From NCBI GenBank assembly GCA_964638055.1, contig CAZWXF010000020.1:1-30419 (forward strand): a stretch of DNA of 30,419 nucleotides, in the 5' to 3' direction. The notes beneath the pieces were generated by a model. That model was not told the origin of the DNA and did no database searches. It saw only the letters and a list, made by a program, of their open reading frames with translations. Source of the DNA: Prado023 sp964638055. GTDB taxonomy: Bacteria > Actinomycetota > Actinomycetes > S36-B12 > CAIYMF01. Made by a program: the position numbers and the translations under genes. This document shows positions 9,112 through 19,303 of the stretch, piece after piece (within the stretch, counting starts at the first letter, position 1; each line of letters opens with the position of its first letter).

Positions 9112-9507
9112 ATGGGAAGCGTCCCGGCGGGGACCCTGTACCGCGGCGGCGAAGGCATGTGGTCGTGGGTCTTCCACCGCATCACCGGGGTCGCCGTCTT
9201 CTTCTTCCTGCTCGTCCACGTGCTCGACACGGCGCTGGTACGGGTCTCCCCGCACGCTTACGACACCGTGATCGCCACCTACAAGACACCGATCGTGAAC
9301 GTCATGGAGGTCGGACTGGTCGGAGCGGTGCTCTACCACGCGCTCAACGGCATCCGGATCATCCTCGTCGACTTCTGGTCGCGCGGGCCCCGGCACCAGA
9401 AGGGCATGTTCCGGGCCATCGTCATCGTGTGGCTGACGCTCATGGTCCCTGCGGCCTTCTTCATGACCAAGCACACGATCGAGACGATCTTCGGGGCGGC
9501 GTCATGA
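9112..9507 (+). CDS. sdhC: Succinate dehydrogenase cytochrome b556 subunit
   Basis: This 131-residue integral membrane protein anchors the SDH catalytic pair and binds haem and quinone. It has the family start GTLYRGGEGMWSWVFHRITG, three hydrophobic helices (about 26-46, 60-84, 100-120), and His residues in LLVHVLD and LYHALNGIRII, the second being the usual haem ligand region. AGGAGG sits 6 nt before the ATG, one of the best ribosome sites in the window. Its TGA overlaps the ATG of sdhD (ATGA), so the two are translationally coupled. It is the first gene of the operon sdhC-D-A-B. Confidence 0.93.
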   Translation: MGSVPAGTLYRGGEGMWSWVFHRITGVAVFFFLLVHVLDTALVRVSPHAYDTVIATYKTPIVNVMEVGLVGAVLYHALNGIRIILVDFWSRGPRHQKGMFRAIVIVWLTLMVPAAFFMTKHTIETIFGAAS

Positions 9508-9908
9508 GCCTGGAGATCGCCGATCCCCGGTCCCGGCCCACGCGCCCGGCCACACGGGTCAACTACGAGCGCTACTCGTGGCTGTTCATGCGGATCTCCG
9601 GCGTGGTCCTGGTCATCCTCGTCCTCGGCCACCTCGTGATCATGAACATCCTCGACGGAGGCGTCCACCGGATCAACTTCGCCTTCGTGGCCGGTCGTTG
9701 GTCCAGCCCGTTCTGGCAGTTCTGGGACCTGCTGCAGCTGTGGCTGGCGATGCTGCACGGCGGCAACGGCATGCGCACCGTCATCAACGACTACGCGGAC
9801 GGGCCACGCATCCGCTTCTGGCTGCGGACCACGCTGCTCGTCGCCACGGTCGTCATCGTCGCGCTCGGCACCCTGGTGATCTTCACCTTCGACCCCAACA
9901 TCACCTGA
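9504..9908 (+). CDS. sdhD: Succinate dehydrogenase hydrophobic membrane anchor subunit
   Basis: The 134-residue product carries the motif YERYSWLFMRISGVVLVILVLGHL, in which Ser and Arg belong to the quinone site of the family and His is the expected second haem-region residue, followed by two more hydrophobic helices (about 72-90 and 108-128). The ATG at 9504 overlaps the sdhC stop by 4 nt; the same frame is open far upstream but that part is antisense to the mutase. It is followed by sdhA after 18 nt. Confidence 0.92.
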   Translation: MSLEIADPRSRPTRPATRVNYERYSWLFMRISGVVLVILVLGHLVIMNILDGGVHRINFAFVAGRWSSPFWQFWDLLQLWLAMLHGGNGMRTVINDYADGPRIRFWLRTTLLVATVVIVALGTLVIFTFDPNIT

Positions 9909-9926
9909 TCGGAGCCTGGTCTCCCC

Positions 9927-11680
<1,754 letters not shown>

Positions 11681-11681
<1 letters not shown>

Positions 11682-12469
11682 TGACTGCCCAGTCCCTGGC
11701 CCCGGTCCAGGCCGACGCCGACGAGAGCCCCGAGCTGGCGCCCCATGGCGTCACCATCCCCCGGCCGTTCCCGGTGACGATCCGCCTGCGCCGGTACCTG
11801 CCTGACGAGTCCCCCGATGCCTTCTGGCAGGACTTCACCGTCGAGGTCTTCCCCACCGACCGGATACTCGATGCCCTGCACAAGATCAAGTGGGAGCAGG
11901 ACGGGACCGTCACCTTCCGGCGCTCGTGCGCGCACGGGATCTGCGGATCCGACGCCATGCGCATCAACGGGCGCAACCGGCTGGCGTGCAAGACCCTGAT
12001 CAAGGACCTCAACGCGAAGAAGCCGATCATCATCGAGGCGATCAAGGGCCTGCCGCTGGAGAAGGACCTGATCGTCGACATGGAGCCGTTCTTCCAGTCG
12101 TTCCGAGACGTGATGCCCTTCCTGATCACCACAGGAGCCGCCCCCACCCGGGAACGCATCCAGTCCGCGGCCGAGCGCGCCGTCTTCGACGACACGACCA
12201 AGTGCATCCTGTGCGCCTGCTGCACGTCCTCGTGCCCGGTGTTCTGGACCGACGGGCAGTACTTCGGTCCGGCGGCGATCGTCAACGCGCACCGGTTCAT
12301 CTTCGACAGCCGTGACGAGGGAGCGGCGCAGCGCCTCGAGGTCCTGGATTCACGGGAGGGTGTCTGGCGCTGCCGCACCGTCTTCAACTGCACCGAGGCC
12401 TGCCCGCGCGGCATCGAGGTCACCAAGGCGATCCAAGAGGTCAAGCGCGCGTTGGTCTACCGGGGCTGA
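11681..12469 (+). CDS. sdhB: Succinate dehydrogenase iron-sulfur subunit
   Basis: The 262-residue electron-transfer subunit passes electrons from SdhA to quinone. The [2Fe-2S] ligands are C83, C88, D91 and C103 (SCAHGICGSD, LACKTL); Asp as third ligand is the known enterobacterial-type variant. The [4Fe-4S]/[3Fe-4S] region begins at C175 in CILCACCTSSCPVFW and closes with FNCTEACPRGIEVTKAI. The start is fixed by the one-base overlap with sdhA. It is the last gene of the operon; two small hairpins follow in the gap before the carboxypeptidase gene. Confidence 0.97.
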
Positions 12470-12511
12470 GCTCTGCCCTGCCGCACTCGGAGCCGTCGAG
12501 CCCCCGCGAGG

Positions 12512-12557
12512 ACGGGTCTTCCCGTATCCACCGACCGGAGGCGGCAACGTTCCTCCG
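12512..12557 (+). terminator. Two small hairpins after sdhB
   Basis: ACGGG-tctt-CCCGT (12512-12525) and CGGAGG-loop-CCTCCG (12536-12541 with 12552-12557) follow the sdhB stop by 42 and 66 nt. Neither has a T tract, so termination here is only a suggestion. Confidence 0.3.
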
Positions 12558-12632
12558 CAGGCGGGGGCGGCCCTCGAGTGTCCCCGTCGGGGCATGATCG
12601 CGTCGCTGCCGGGTTCGCCGGACGGGCCCGCC

Positions 12633-12638
12633 TAGCCT
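12633..12638 (+). promoter_or_regulatory. Candidate -10 box of the carboxypeptidase gene
   Basis: TAGCCT lies 10 nt before the ATG at 12649. The intervening GGCGG could act as a weak ribosome site, so the mRNA may have a very short leader or none. Confidence 0.35.
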
Positions 12639-12648
12639 TGGCGGCGTT

Positions 12649-14070
12649 ATGGCTCACCTGAGACGCGCACTGGCGCTCGCGGCCCTCGTCGGCCCCCTGG
12701 CCCTGGTATCGCCCACCGCATCGGGACTCCCGCCCGCAGTGGCAGCAGCCACGACGGAGCAGCAGCCAGGTCCGACACAAGCAGGCGCGACGCCGGCGGC
12801 CCCGGCCCCCGTGGCTCCTGCCACGCCCGCTCCCGAACCCGTGCTCTCCCCCCGACCGGGCACCTCAGTCCTGCCCAGCCTCCGCACGAAGGCGTGGGTC
12901 CTGGCCGACCTCGACAGCGGTGAGATCCTGGCGATGTACCAGCCGGACGAGCGCCGGCGGCCAGCATCGACCTTGAAGCTCCTGACGGTGATGACGGTCG
13001 CCCCCCGCCTGAGCCCGGACCAGCCCTACCGAGCCGTTGCGGCCGACGAGAGCGCCGAGGGCAACCGGGTCGTCCTCTACTCGGGGCTGCGATACAAGGT
13101 CTCCGACCTGATCCACGCCGCCCTGATGCCCAGCGCGAACGACGCGGCCGACGCGATCGCCCGGGCCAACGGCGGCATCGACCGGACGGTGTCCCAGATG
13201 CAGGACGAGGCCGAGCGCCTCGGGGCGACGAGCACCACGGTCCGCAATCCCAGCGGCCTGGATGCGGACGGCCAGCTCACCACCGCCCGCGACATGGCCA
13301 CGATCGGGCGCGCCGCGCTCCACGACGACGAGATCGCCGCCTACCTCCAGCTCACGAGTGTGGACTTCCCCGGGAAGAAGGTCGGCGATGGGCGGTACAT
13401 GTATCCCATCTACTCGCACAACCTGATGCTCACCCGCGGCTTCCCCGGGACCCTGGGCGGCAAGTCGGGATACACCAGCGGGGCCGGGCGGACCTTCGTG
13501 GGCGCGGCCGAGGGCAACGGGCACCGGCTCATCGTGGCCATGCTGGGCATCGGCGGGAACACGTACCGCACACCGGAGCGGCTGCTGAGGTGGGGCCTGG
13601 CGAACTACTCCCGGCTCACGCCGGTCGGTTCCCTGCCCAAGCCGACCGGACCTGAGCCGACGTTCGACCGCAGCGTCCGGCCCCTACCCCCGAAGGGGGA
13701 GATCCCTTCGGGGGAGCTGCTCTCCCGCAACACAAGCGACGCACCCACTGCCCCGGAACGACCCTTCCGGCTGGTCCTGCCGACCATCCCCTGGCTGCCC
13801 TCGCCCATCGGACTGCTGACCATCGCCTTCTCGTTCCTGGCGCTTCAGCGGGCGCGGATACTCATGCGGGAGCACCGGGCACGGACGGGCTGGATCTCGC
13901 TGGACGTCTGGTCGAGCACCCGCGACGTCCCCTCCCCGGGCCCCCCCGCGAAGGCCGGCGGCCCGGATGGCGTCACAAGCCCGCCCGACACTCTGGGCGC
14001 TCCCAGCGGCACCGAGCGCCGAGTCGAAGCCGACGCGCAGGAGGAAGAGCTGGTCCACGCGCGGCCCTGA
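12649..14070 (+). CDS. D-alanyl-D-alanine carboxypeptidase (peptidase S11, low-molecular-weight PBP)
   Basis: This exported penicillin-binding protein trims the terminal D-Ala of peptidoglycan stem peptides. A signal peptide (about 1-33, LALAALVGPLALV core) is followed by a Pro/Ala-rich linker to about 70. Catalytic motifs are S107-T-L-K110 (SxxK), S162-A-N164 (SxN) and K272-S-G (KTG box as KSG, within LGGKSGYTSGAGRT). After the catalytic domain a hydrophobic helix near 385-402 (WLPSPIGLLTIAFSFLAL) with a following basic stretch would anchor it in the membrane, leaving an unstructured cytoplasmic tail of about 65 residues rich in Pro, Gly and acidic residues. It stands alone between sdhB and the convergent fru remnant. 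Confidence 0.9.
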   Translation: MAHLRRALALAALVGPLALVSPTASGLPPAVAAATTEQQPGPTQAGATPAAPAPVAPATPAPEPVLSPRPGTSVLPSLRTKAWVLADLDSGEILAMYQPDERRRPASTLKLLTVMTVAPRLSPDQPYRAVAADESAEGNRVVLYSGLRYKVSDLIHAALMPSANDAADAIARANGGIDRTVSQMQDEAERLGATSTTVRNPSGLDADGQLTTARDMATIGRAALHDDEIAAYLQLTSVDFPGKKVGDGRYMYPIYSHNLMLTRGFPGTLGGKSGYTSGAGRTFVGAAEGNGHRLIVAMLGIGGNTYRTPERLLRWGLANYSRLTPVGSLPKPTGPEPTFDRSVRPLPPKGEIPSGELLSRNTSDAPTAPERPFRLVLPTIPWLPSPIGLLTIAFSFLALQRARILMREHRARTGWISLDVWSSTRDVPSPGPPAKAGGPDGVTSPPDTLGAPSGTERRVEADAQEEELVHARP

Positions 14071-14339
14071 GCCAGGCCGGATGGGTCAGGCGATCGCAGC
14101 AGTGGCAGCTGCTCCTCGATCGCCTCGGCCGTGAGCGTTCTGCGGCTCTTGAGGGCGGTCACCAGCAACCCGGCCAGGGCCGTCCCGATCACGATCGCCA
14201 GGATGCGGATCAGCGGGTGGGAGATCCGGCCAATGGCCCATACGCCCCCGTGCGGGACGCGAGGCGATCGATCGCCCTGTCCCTGCTGTCCGAGTCGAGT
14301 CGAGATCCAGCTCGATCAGCTCGGTCGTGATCAGCTCAT
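14071..14339 (-). pseudogene. fruA: fruA remnant: fructose PTS permease with the middle deleted
   Basis: Directly behind fruK on the same strand are a ribosome site GGAGGAG (14344-14350) and an ATG at 14339. Four bases appear lost after the start, and the next codons in the fruK-phase frame read ELITTELIELDLD, the N-terminus expected of a fructose EIIA/FruA protein. Within about 60 nt the sequence jumps to another frame reading VPHGGVWAIGRISHPLIRI and then a hydrophobic helix AIVIGTALAGLLVTALKS, the expected C-terminal PHGG loop and last membrane helix of a fructose EIIC. Some 500 or more codons between these ends, including the EIIB Cys and most EIIC helices, are gone. No stop is seen before the frame runs under the carboxypeptidase gene, so the 3' edge is approximate. 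Confidence 0.72.
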
Positions 14340-14361
14340 CGGTCTCCTCCGGTTGGGGGGT

Positions 14362-15291
14362 TCAGATGGAGGAGGTGGGGGCGAGGGCGTCGACCGAGAC
14401 CTCATCGGGATGGATCAGCTGCGCGGGGGGGATGCCGGTGCCCGGTGTCTGGACTGCTGCCGTCGCCCAGGCGATGCCGATGCGCAGGGCCTCCGGTCCG
14501 CCTCCGCCGGCGTGCAGGAATCCCGACAGCAGGCTGTCGCCGGCGCCCACGGTGCTCACAACGGGCACGCGGGGCCCCCGTCCATGCCAGCGACCGCTCG
14601 CGTCGACAAGCACAGCACCGTCACCCCCCAGGCTGCACAGGACCACACCGGCTCCGCGCTGCCGCGCCTCGTCGCAACCGGCCAACACCTCGTCCTGCGT
14701 CACGAGCTCGCGACCGAGGATCTCGCCGAGCTCCTCTGCGTTCGGCTTGATGAGGTCGGGATGCGCGCCCAGCCCGTCGGCGAGGGCGGCCCCACTGGCG
14801 TCCAAGGCGAACCGAGCCCCTGCTGCCCGTGCGGCCTGGGCAACTCGGAGCACGACATCCGTGGACTGCCCGCCAGGGAGGCTCCCGGCCAGGACGACCC
14901 AGCCACCCGCGCGGGCGAGCTCCGCGATCTCGTCGAGGATCCGCTGGATCTCGGGTTCGCCCAGCGGCGGGCCCGGCTCGTTGAGCTTGGTCGTGGTGCC
15001 GTCGGGCTCGACCACAGTCACGTTCGAGCGCGTCCGGCCCGGGACCGGGATCGCCCGGTAGGGGATGTCCGAGTCGTCGAGAAGGGCCAGCAGCGCCCGT
15101 CCGATCGGGCCACCGGCGGGCAGGATGGCGATCGACGCGGAACCATGGGATGCAAGGAACCGTGTCACGTTGACGCCCTTGCCCCCAGGATCCTCCAGCG
15201 TGGAATCCGCCCGGATGACCTCCCCCCGGGCGAGCCGTGGGATGGCGAGCGTCCGGTCCAGACTCGGGTTGAGCGTGACAGTGACGATCAT
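14362..15291 (-). CDS. fruK: 1-phosphofructokinase (PfkB family)
   Basis: This kinase phosphorylates fructose 1-phosphate to fructose 1,6-bisphosphate. The 309 residues have the FruK order: MIVTVTLNPSLDRTL, PGGKGVNVTRFLASHG (sugar site, residues 35-50), VVLAGSLPGG (132-141), DLIKPNAEELGEIL, LGGDGAVLVD, and the ATP/anion-hole motif TVGAGDSLLSGF with catalytic base D252. The ATG at 15291 is supported by GGAGG in the minus-strand leader and by family alignment; its ATG overlaps the stop of a short upstream ORF (ATGA). In related bacteria fruK is followed by fruA encoding the permease that makes fructose 1-phosphate; here that gene is only a remnant, so the substrate must come from elsewhere or the kinase is also on its way out. 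No frame damage is visible in fruK itself. Confidence 0.93.
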   Translation of the reverse strand: MIVTVTLNPSLDRTLAIPRLARGEVIRADSTLEDPGGKGVNVTRFLASHGSASIAILPAGGPIGRALLALLDDSDIPYRAIPVPGRTRSNVTVVEPDGTTTKLNEPGPPLGEPEIQRILDEIAELARAGGWVVLAGSLPGGQSTDVVLRVAQAARAAGARFALDASGAALADGLGAHPDLIKPNAEELGEILGRELVTQDEVLAGCDEARQRGAGVVLCSLGGDGAVLVDASGRWHGRGPRVPVVSTVGAGDSLLSGFLHAGGGGPEALRIGIAWATAAVQTPGTGIPPAQLIHPDEVSVDALAPTSSI

Positions 15292-15455
15292 GCGAGGACG
15301 CCTCCGGCCGTCACAGGACCGGCCGTCACGTGTGCGGGACCGGCCAGCCCGGCCAGTGCAGTGGAAGCGGCACCGCCCACCCCCAACGCAGAGGCCGACT
15401 CCCAGAGACTGCGCGAACGCGCCCCTGCTCGCATGACCTCGAAGTGACCGTTCAT
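15288..15455 (-). CDS. Short ORF translationally coupled to fruK, unknown
   Basis: A 55-codon frame begins at ATG 15455, with GGAGAGG 8 nt upstream, and its TGA overlaps the fruK ATG by 4 nt. I do not recognise the product: it begins MNGHFEVMRAG and ends in an Ala/Gly/Val-rich tail. The good ribosome site and overlap favour real translation, either as a coupling leader or as the remnant of the regulator gene often found ahead of fruK. It shows no DeoR-type helix-turn-helix. It could also be chance in high-GC DNA. Confidence 0.35.
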   Translation of the reverse strand: MNGHFEVMRAGARSRSLWESASALGVGGAASTALAGLAGPAHVTAGPVTAGGVLA

Positions 15456-15663
15456 CGAAGCCCCTCTCCGTGCACGGACGGGTTCGGCTCGCAGGGAAGA
15501 TGGCCGCGAATGCGCAAGGCATACGCCACTTCGACCCACATGACAAGCCTCCGAACCCCCCTGACGTGAGTCGTGGCTGCAGAGAGCCGCAGGGCCGGGT
15601 GCCTTACCGGCACGACATGGGGGCCCGGATCTCCCTACCCGCGAGTCGGCGGACCATACCGCC

Positions 15664-15684
15664 CTGCGGTCGCGCAGTCCGCAG
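15664..15684 (-). terminator. Hairpin after the substrate-binding-protein gene
   Basis: CTGCGG (15664-15669) pairs with CCGCAG (15679-15684) around a 9-nt loop, 12 nt beyond the stop of the minus-strand lipoprotein gene. It has no T tract. The rest of the gap up to 15456 shows nothing else. Confidence 0.35.
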
Positions 15685-15696
15685 ATGCGCGGGGGA

Positions 15697-16887
15697 TCAG
15701 GCCGTCTCGGTGAGCCCGTTCCACCCCTGGACCCACTTCGAGTAGGGGACGCACTGCACGTCGGTTCGTCCGTCGAGGCACTGGGCGCTGGGGGTCCGCC
15801 AGAAGTACACGTCCTGCCAGTAGTCCTCGTCAGCGGCGTGGGACTTCTCGCAGTAGTCCTCGTCGCCGGTCTCCTGGCACGCCTTCTCGTTGGCCGGCGC
15901 CGCCCCGACGTGCTCGGCCGCGGCCGCGTTCACCTCCGGGGAGAGCGCCCAGTCGATCCACTGGTAGGCGCAGTTGATGTTGTGCGCCTGCGCGCTGACC
16001 ATCCAGTTGTCCGCTCGACCCGTCGCGCCCTCCTGGGGCTTGGTGGTCTTCACCGGCACGTCCCGGGCGGCGATGTCCGCCGTGACCTTCCAGCCCATCC
16101 CGATGGCCGAGTCGTCCAGCGCGAAGGAGGATGCCTGGGTCAGGTAGTCGCTCCATCGCTCGCTGGAGATCGTGCTCTGCTGGGTCGCCAGCGCCATCGC
16201 CGCATCGAACTGCGCCTGGTCCAGGGAGTACGGATCAGTGATCCCGAGATCGGGCTGCTTGGCCATGAGGTAGACAGCCGCGTCGGCGATCGACATCGGG
16301 CTGTCGTACACGCTGACCTTGCCGGCCTGCTTCGAGTCCCCCTCGAACGTCGCCGCCCAGGACTTCGGCGCGGGGTCGACCGTCTTGGAGTTGTACAGGA
16401 GCAGGTTCGCGGCGCGCCCCAGCGGGACCCCATACACGGTCCCGTCGATCGTGTTCCACGGGCGTTCCTTCAACGCTGGGAAGATGTCGTCAAAGCCGCT
16501 GATGAGCGAGGTGTTGATCGGCTGGACCGCTCCCTCGTCGACCAGCCGTGTCGAGGCATCCCCCGACGCGGTGACGAGGTCCCAGCTCCCAGCGGTCATC
16601 AGGCTCACCGCCTCGTCCGAGGTGCCGAACTCTCGCAGGTTCACCACGCACCCGGTGGTGTCCTCGAAGTCGGTGACCCAGTCGGGGTCCCCCTCGCCCG
16701 CGTCCTGGTCCGCCCGCGTCAGGTAACCGGGCCATGCCAGAACGTTCACAGTGCCCTCACCTGCCCCGATCGGGCCGGCGAACGGGGTGGGAGGCTCGTC
16801 GTTCGTGGGACGGCCCGCGCACGCGGCGGCAAGCAGCAGGACGAGTGTTCCTGCCGCCGCGCGGCGAGGCGATGATGCGATGGCCAC
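15697..16887 (-). CDS. ABC transporter substrate-binding lipoprotein, polyamine (PotD)-like
   Basis: The 396-residue product starts at a GTG with an excellent ribosome site (GGGAGGAGG, 6 nt spacing), which decides against the upstream start at 17019. A lipoprotein signal peptide ends in LLAAACAG, with Cys23 as the lipidated residue. The mature protein has the type-2 periplasmic-binding fold seen in spermidine/putrescine receptors: VNVLAWPGYL, VTDFEDTTGCVVNLREFGTSDEAVSLM, SWDLVTASGD, FDDIFPALKERPWNTIDGTVYGVPLGRAANLLLYN, and a late NCAYQWIDWALSPEV segment. The late region also holds several Cys (about residues 350-385) that may form disulfides. No permease or ATPase gene is adjacent, so it is an orphan receptor here. 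The ligand is inferred from family only. Confidence 0.85.
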   Translation of the reverse strand: MAIASSPRRAAAGTLVLLLAAACAGRPTNDEPPTPFAGPIGAGEGTVNVLAWPGYLTRADQDAGEGDPDWVTDFEDTTGCVVNLREFGTSDEAVSLMTAGSWDLVTASGDASTRLVDEGAVQPINTSLISGFDDIFPALKERPWNTIDGTVYGVPLGRAANLLLYNSKTVDPAPKSWAATFEGDSKQAGKVSVYDSPMSIADAAVYLMAKQPDLGITDPYSLDQAQFDAAMALATQQSTISSERWSDYLTQASSFALDDSAIGMGWKVTADIAARDVPVKTTKPQEGATGRADNWMVSAQAHNINCAYQWIDWALSPEVNAAAAEHVGAAPANEKACQETGDEDYCEKSHAADEDYWQDVYFWRTPSAQCLDGRTDVQCVPYSKWVQGWNGLTETA

Positions 16888-17085
16888 GGCCGACCTCCTC
16901 CCGACGTGATCTAGGCCGACGATAGGACGAGAGGACCCGGGCATGCGCGCGCGTGAGCGGTCCTGGGAATCACGACATGGGTCCATCCGCGCACCACGCG
17001 CCTCATACGCGCCGGCCACGGCCGTCTGAAGCGGGTGGGTGCTAGCGCCTGGGGCACGTGGACTCGGCTGTTCGCCGCAGCCGGA

Positions 17086-18315
17086 TCAGGCGCTGGTGTA
17101 GCGGATCGCGGCAGTGCTCCGGTCCTGTGAATCCAGATCGGGACGCTTGACCAGGGCCATGGTCGCCAGGACCATCGAGGCCACCAGCGAGAGGATCCGG
17201 ATCGTGTGGATCATGACGCCGACGAAGGCCCCGTCGATGATGTCCATGTACATGAACGGGTAGAGGGCCTGTGCTGTGATGGCCGTGACGGCCAGCGGGA
17301 TGGTGGCGATCTGCATTCGCCTGCTGCCCGATGCCCAGACCAGGGCAGCCATTCCGATCAGCCACACGTTGTACTGCGGGCTGAGCACGCGGGATGTCAC
17401 CGTGAGCCACAGGATCGCGACCATGGCGATGTCCACGATGGGGGCATGGTCGAGCCGTCCGGTGAACCGCGCCACGATCAGGCCGAGGATGCCGATCAGG
17501 GACAGGGGGACCAGCCAGGGGGCCACCGAGTCAGCCAACCCGACGCCCACCTCCGACGAGCCATAGCGGAAGGCCTCGGGGATCTCGTCGCCCAGCAGTA
17601 TCCGGCCCCACACGAACGGCAGCGCCGCCACCGACTCGGTCTGCAGGCCGCGGGCCTCCCCGTTGCCAAGGAAGCCGCTGATGACGCTGGGGAAGCTGTA
17701 GATGGCGGCGCCCACGACCAGGACTGTCGCCGCGGCCGCGCCCAAGGCACCCCGGAACCAGTCCCGCAGGGGCAGCGCCATCGCCATGAGCGCCGGCCAC
17801 ACCTTGAGGCCACCGCCGATCGCCAGCACCGCACCGGCCATGACCGGTACGGACGCGGCCAACAGGCCCGCCATCGCTGTGAGGGTGGGGATCGAGTCGT
17901 ATCGGCCGTACATGATCGGACCGATGAGGATCGGGGCTGCCAGCCAGACGGCGAATCCGTTCCACCGGCCACGGCGCTTGGCGTCCCACGCGAGCAGGAC
18001 GCTTATCGCGACGTCCACGACGGCGAAGAGGATCAGGAACATCCAGGGTTCCGAGCCCAACCGGCCGATCCCGGCGAAGACGAAGGCCGCAAGGGGTGGG
18101 TACTGCCACATCGGGTCGTGCGACGGGATGTGCCCGTGAGCGAGCCCGTGGCCCCACCTCGAGTAGACGTTCAGGTCGTCGAAGAGGTGCTTCCAGTCGC
18201 TGTTGGCCATCATGCCCAGCCCCACGAGCAGGACCCAGACCCTCGTCGCCAGCCACCACTTCATGCGGTAACCGCGCTCGGACAGCCGGCTGACCCGGTG
18301 CCGCTGCAGATCCAT
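17086..18315 (-). CDS. GT87-type polyprenol-phosphate-dependent membrane glycosyltransferase (DUF2029)
   Basis: The product is a multi-span membrane protein of 409 residues with about ten hydrophobic helices. The first periplasmic loop has DDLNVYSRWGHGLAHGHIPSHDPMWQYPPLAAFV, the layout of GT-C mannosyltransferases of the GT87 family (acidic residue, VY, W, then P..D and YPP). Such enzymes add mannose or another sugar from a polyprenyl phosphate donor to cell-envelope glycolipids in actinomycetes; the acceptor cannot be told. The start is uncertain: ATGs at 18324 and 18315 are both available, and one at 18264 precedes the first helix directly. The stop lies 198 bp before the lipoprotein start, so a shared transcript is possible but unproven. 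Confidence 0.82.
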   Translation of the reverse strand: MDLQRHRVSRLSERGYRMKWWLATRVWVLLVGLGMMANSDWKHLFDDLNVYSRWGHGLAHGHIPSHDPMWQYPPLAAFVFAGIGRLGSEPWMFLILFAVVDVAISVLLAWDAKRRGRWNGFAVWLAAPILIGPIMYGRYDSIPTLTAMAGLLAASVPVMAGAVLAIGGGLKVWPALMAMALPLRDWFRGALGAAAATVLVVGAAIYSFPSVISGFLGNGEARGLQTESVAALPFVWGRILLGDEIPEAFRYGSSEVGVGLADSVAPWLVPLSLIGILGLIVARFTGRLDHAPIVDIAMVAILWLTVTSRVLSPQYNVWLIGMAALVWASGSRRMQIATIPLAVTAITAQALYPFMYMDIIDGAFVGVMIHTIRILSLVASMVLATMALVKRPDLDSQDRSTAAIRYTSA

Positions 18316-18466
18316 GTCACACATTGTGCATGACCCAGAAGCCTGCACCGAACATCCGACGTGTCGGATTCGGCACACAGCGGGCGGGTCGCGTGCGACG
18401 GCCGCAGCCATCGTACTCGTCCACAAGGGCCGAGAAGGCGACCCGAGACCCCCGGGAGGTCAGCCA

Positions 18467-18472
18467 TAGTGT
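18467..18472 (+). promoter_or_regulatory. Candidate -10 box for leaderless dimethylargininase mRNA
   Basis: TAGTGT ends 6 nt before the GTG start, which has no Shine-Dalgarno site. The spacing equals that at the SRPBCC and RDD genes. Confidence 0.35.
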
Positions 18473-18478
18473 CCAGCC

Positions 18479-19303
18479 GTGGAACCGCGCCGGGTGAGTC
18501 GACTGCGCCTGCTCATGTGCCCACCGGAGCACTTCGCGATCGAGTACTCCATCAACCCGTGGATGGACCTCACGGCACCCATCGACCCCGCCCGGGCGAG
18601 AGACCAGTGGGAGTCCCTGCGACAGACCTACCTGTCCCTGGGACACCAGGTGGAGCTGATCGATCCGGCCCCCGGCCTGCCGGACATGGTCTTCACGGCC
18701 AACGGCGCCACCGTCGCCGCTGGATCAGCCATGGGCGTGAGGTTCGCCCACACCCAGCGTCGGGGTGAGCAGGAGCACTTCCTGCGCTGGCTGCACGGGC
18801 ACGGGTTCCCGGACGCCGCGCAGCCCGGCGAGGTCAGCGAGGGCCAAGGTGACCTGCTGCCGTGGCCGGGGGGGCTGCTGGGCGGCCATGGCATCCGGAC
18901 GACCCGCGCGGCCCATGACGAGGCGGCCCGTCTGCTGGGCGTCCCCGTGACCTCACTCGAGCTGGCGGATCCCAGGTACTACCACCTGGACACCGCGCTG
19001 ATGGTCCTCGGCGACACCGTCGCGTTCCATCCCGGGGCGTTCACGAGCCGGTCCGCAGCCCTGATCCGGTCCCTGTTCCCGGACGCGATCACGGCGACCG
19101 CGCACGAGGCCAGCCGCCTGGCTCTCAACGGGGTGTGCGACGGGCGCCGAGTCGTCATCACCGATGATGCCCCCCTGCTGGCCCGGGCCCTCGCGCAGCG
19201 AGGCTACGAGGTGATCGCCCTGCCGTTCGACGAGTTCCGCAAGTCCGGGGGCGGGATCAAGTGCGTGACACTGCTGCTCGACTGGCCCGGCTCACCGATG
19301 TGA
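18479..19303 (+). CDS. ddaH: Dimethylargininase (DDAH-like, amidinotransferase superfamily)
   Basis: The 274-residue guanidino-modifying enzyme has the pattern I know from actinobacterial dimethylargininases: LMCPPEHFAIEYSINPWMD, LPDMVFTANGATV, EGQGDLLPWPGGLLGGHGIRTT, the catalytic-site histidine H169 in YYHLDTAL, and the nucleophile C262 in GGGIKCVTLLL near the C-terminus. It would hydrolyse methylated arginine (or arginine-like substrates) to citrulline and an amine; which one is inferred by similarity. The GTG at 18479 is used; the ATG at 18515 (residue 13) is the alternative and starts at the conserved MCPP. No arginine-catabolic neighbour is present. The stop codon lies inside an 18-bp tandem duplication. 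Confidence 0.87.
   Translation: MEPRRVSRLRLLMCPPEHFAIEYSINPWMDLTAPIDPARARDQWESLRQTYLSLGHQVELIDPAPGLPDMVFTANGATVAAGSAMGVRFAHTQRRGEQEHFLRWLHGHGFPDAAQPGEVSEGQGDLLPWPGGLLGGHGIRTTRAAHDEAARLLGVPVTSLELADPRYYHLDTALMVLGDTVAFHPGAFTSRSAALIRSLFPDAITATAHEASRLALNGVCDGRRVVITDDAPLLARALAQRGYEVIALPFDEFRKSGGGIKCVTLLLDWPGSPM

Noticed and set aside
15685..16875. A 396-codon plus-strand frame opposite the binding-protein gene
   Set aside because: The minus strand has a lipobox, a strong ribosome site and the binding-protein fold; the plus frame is its shadow.
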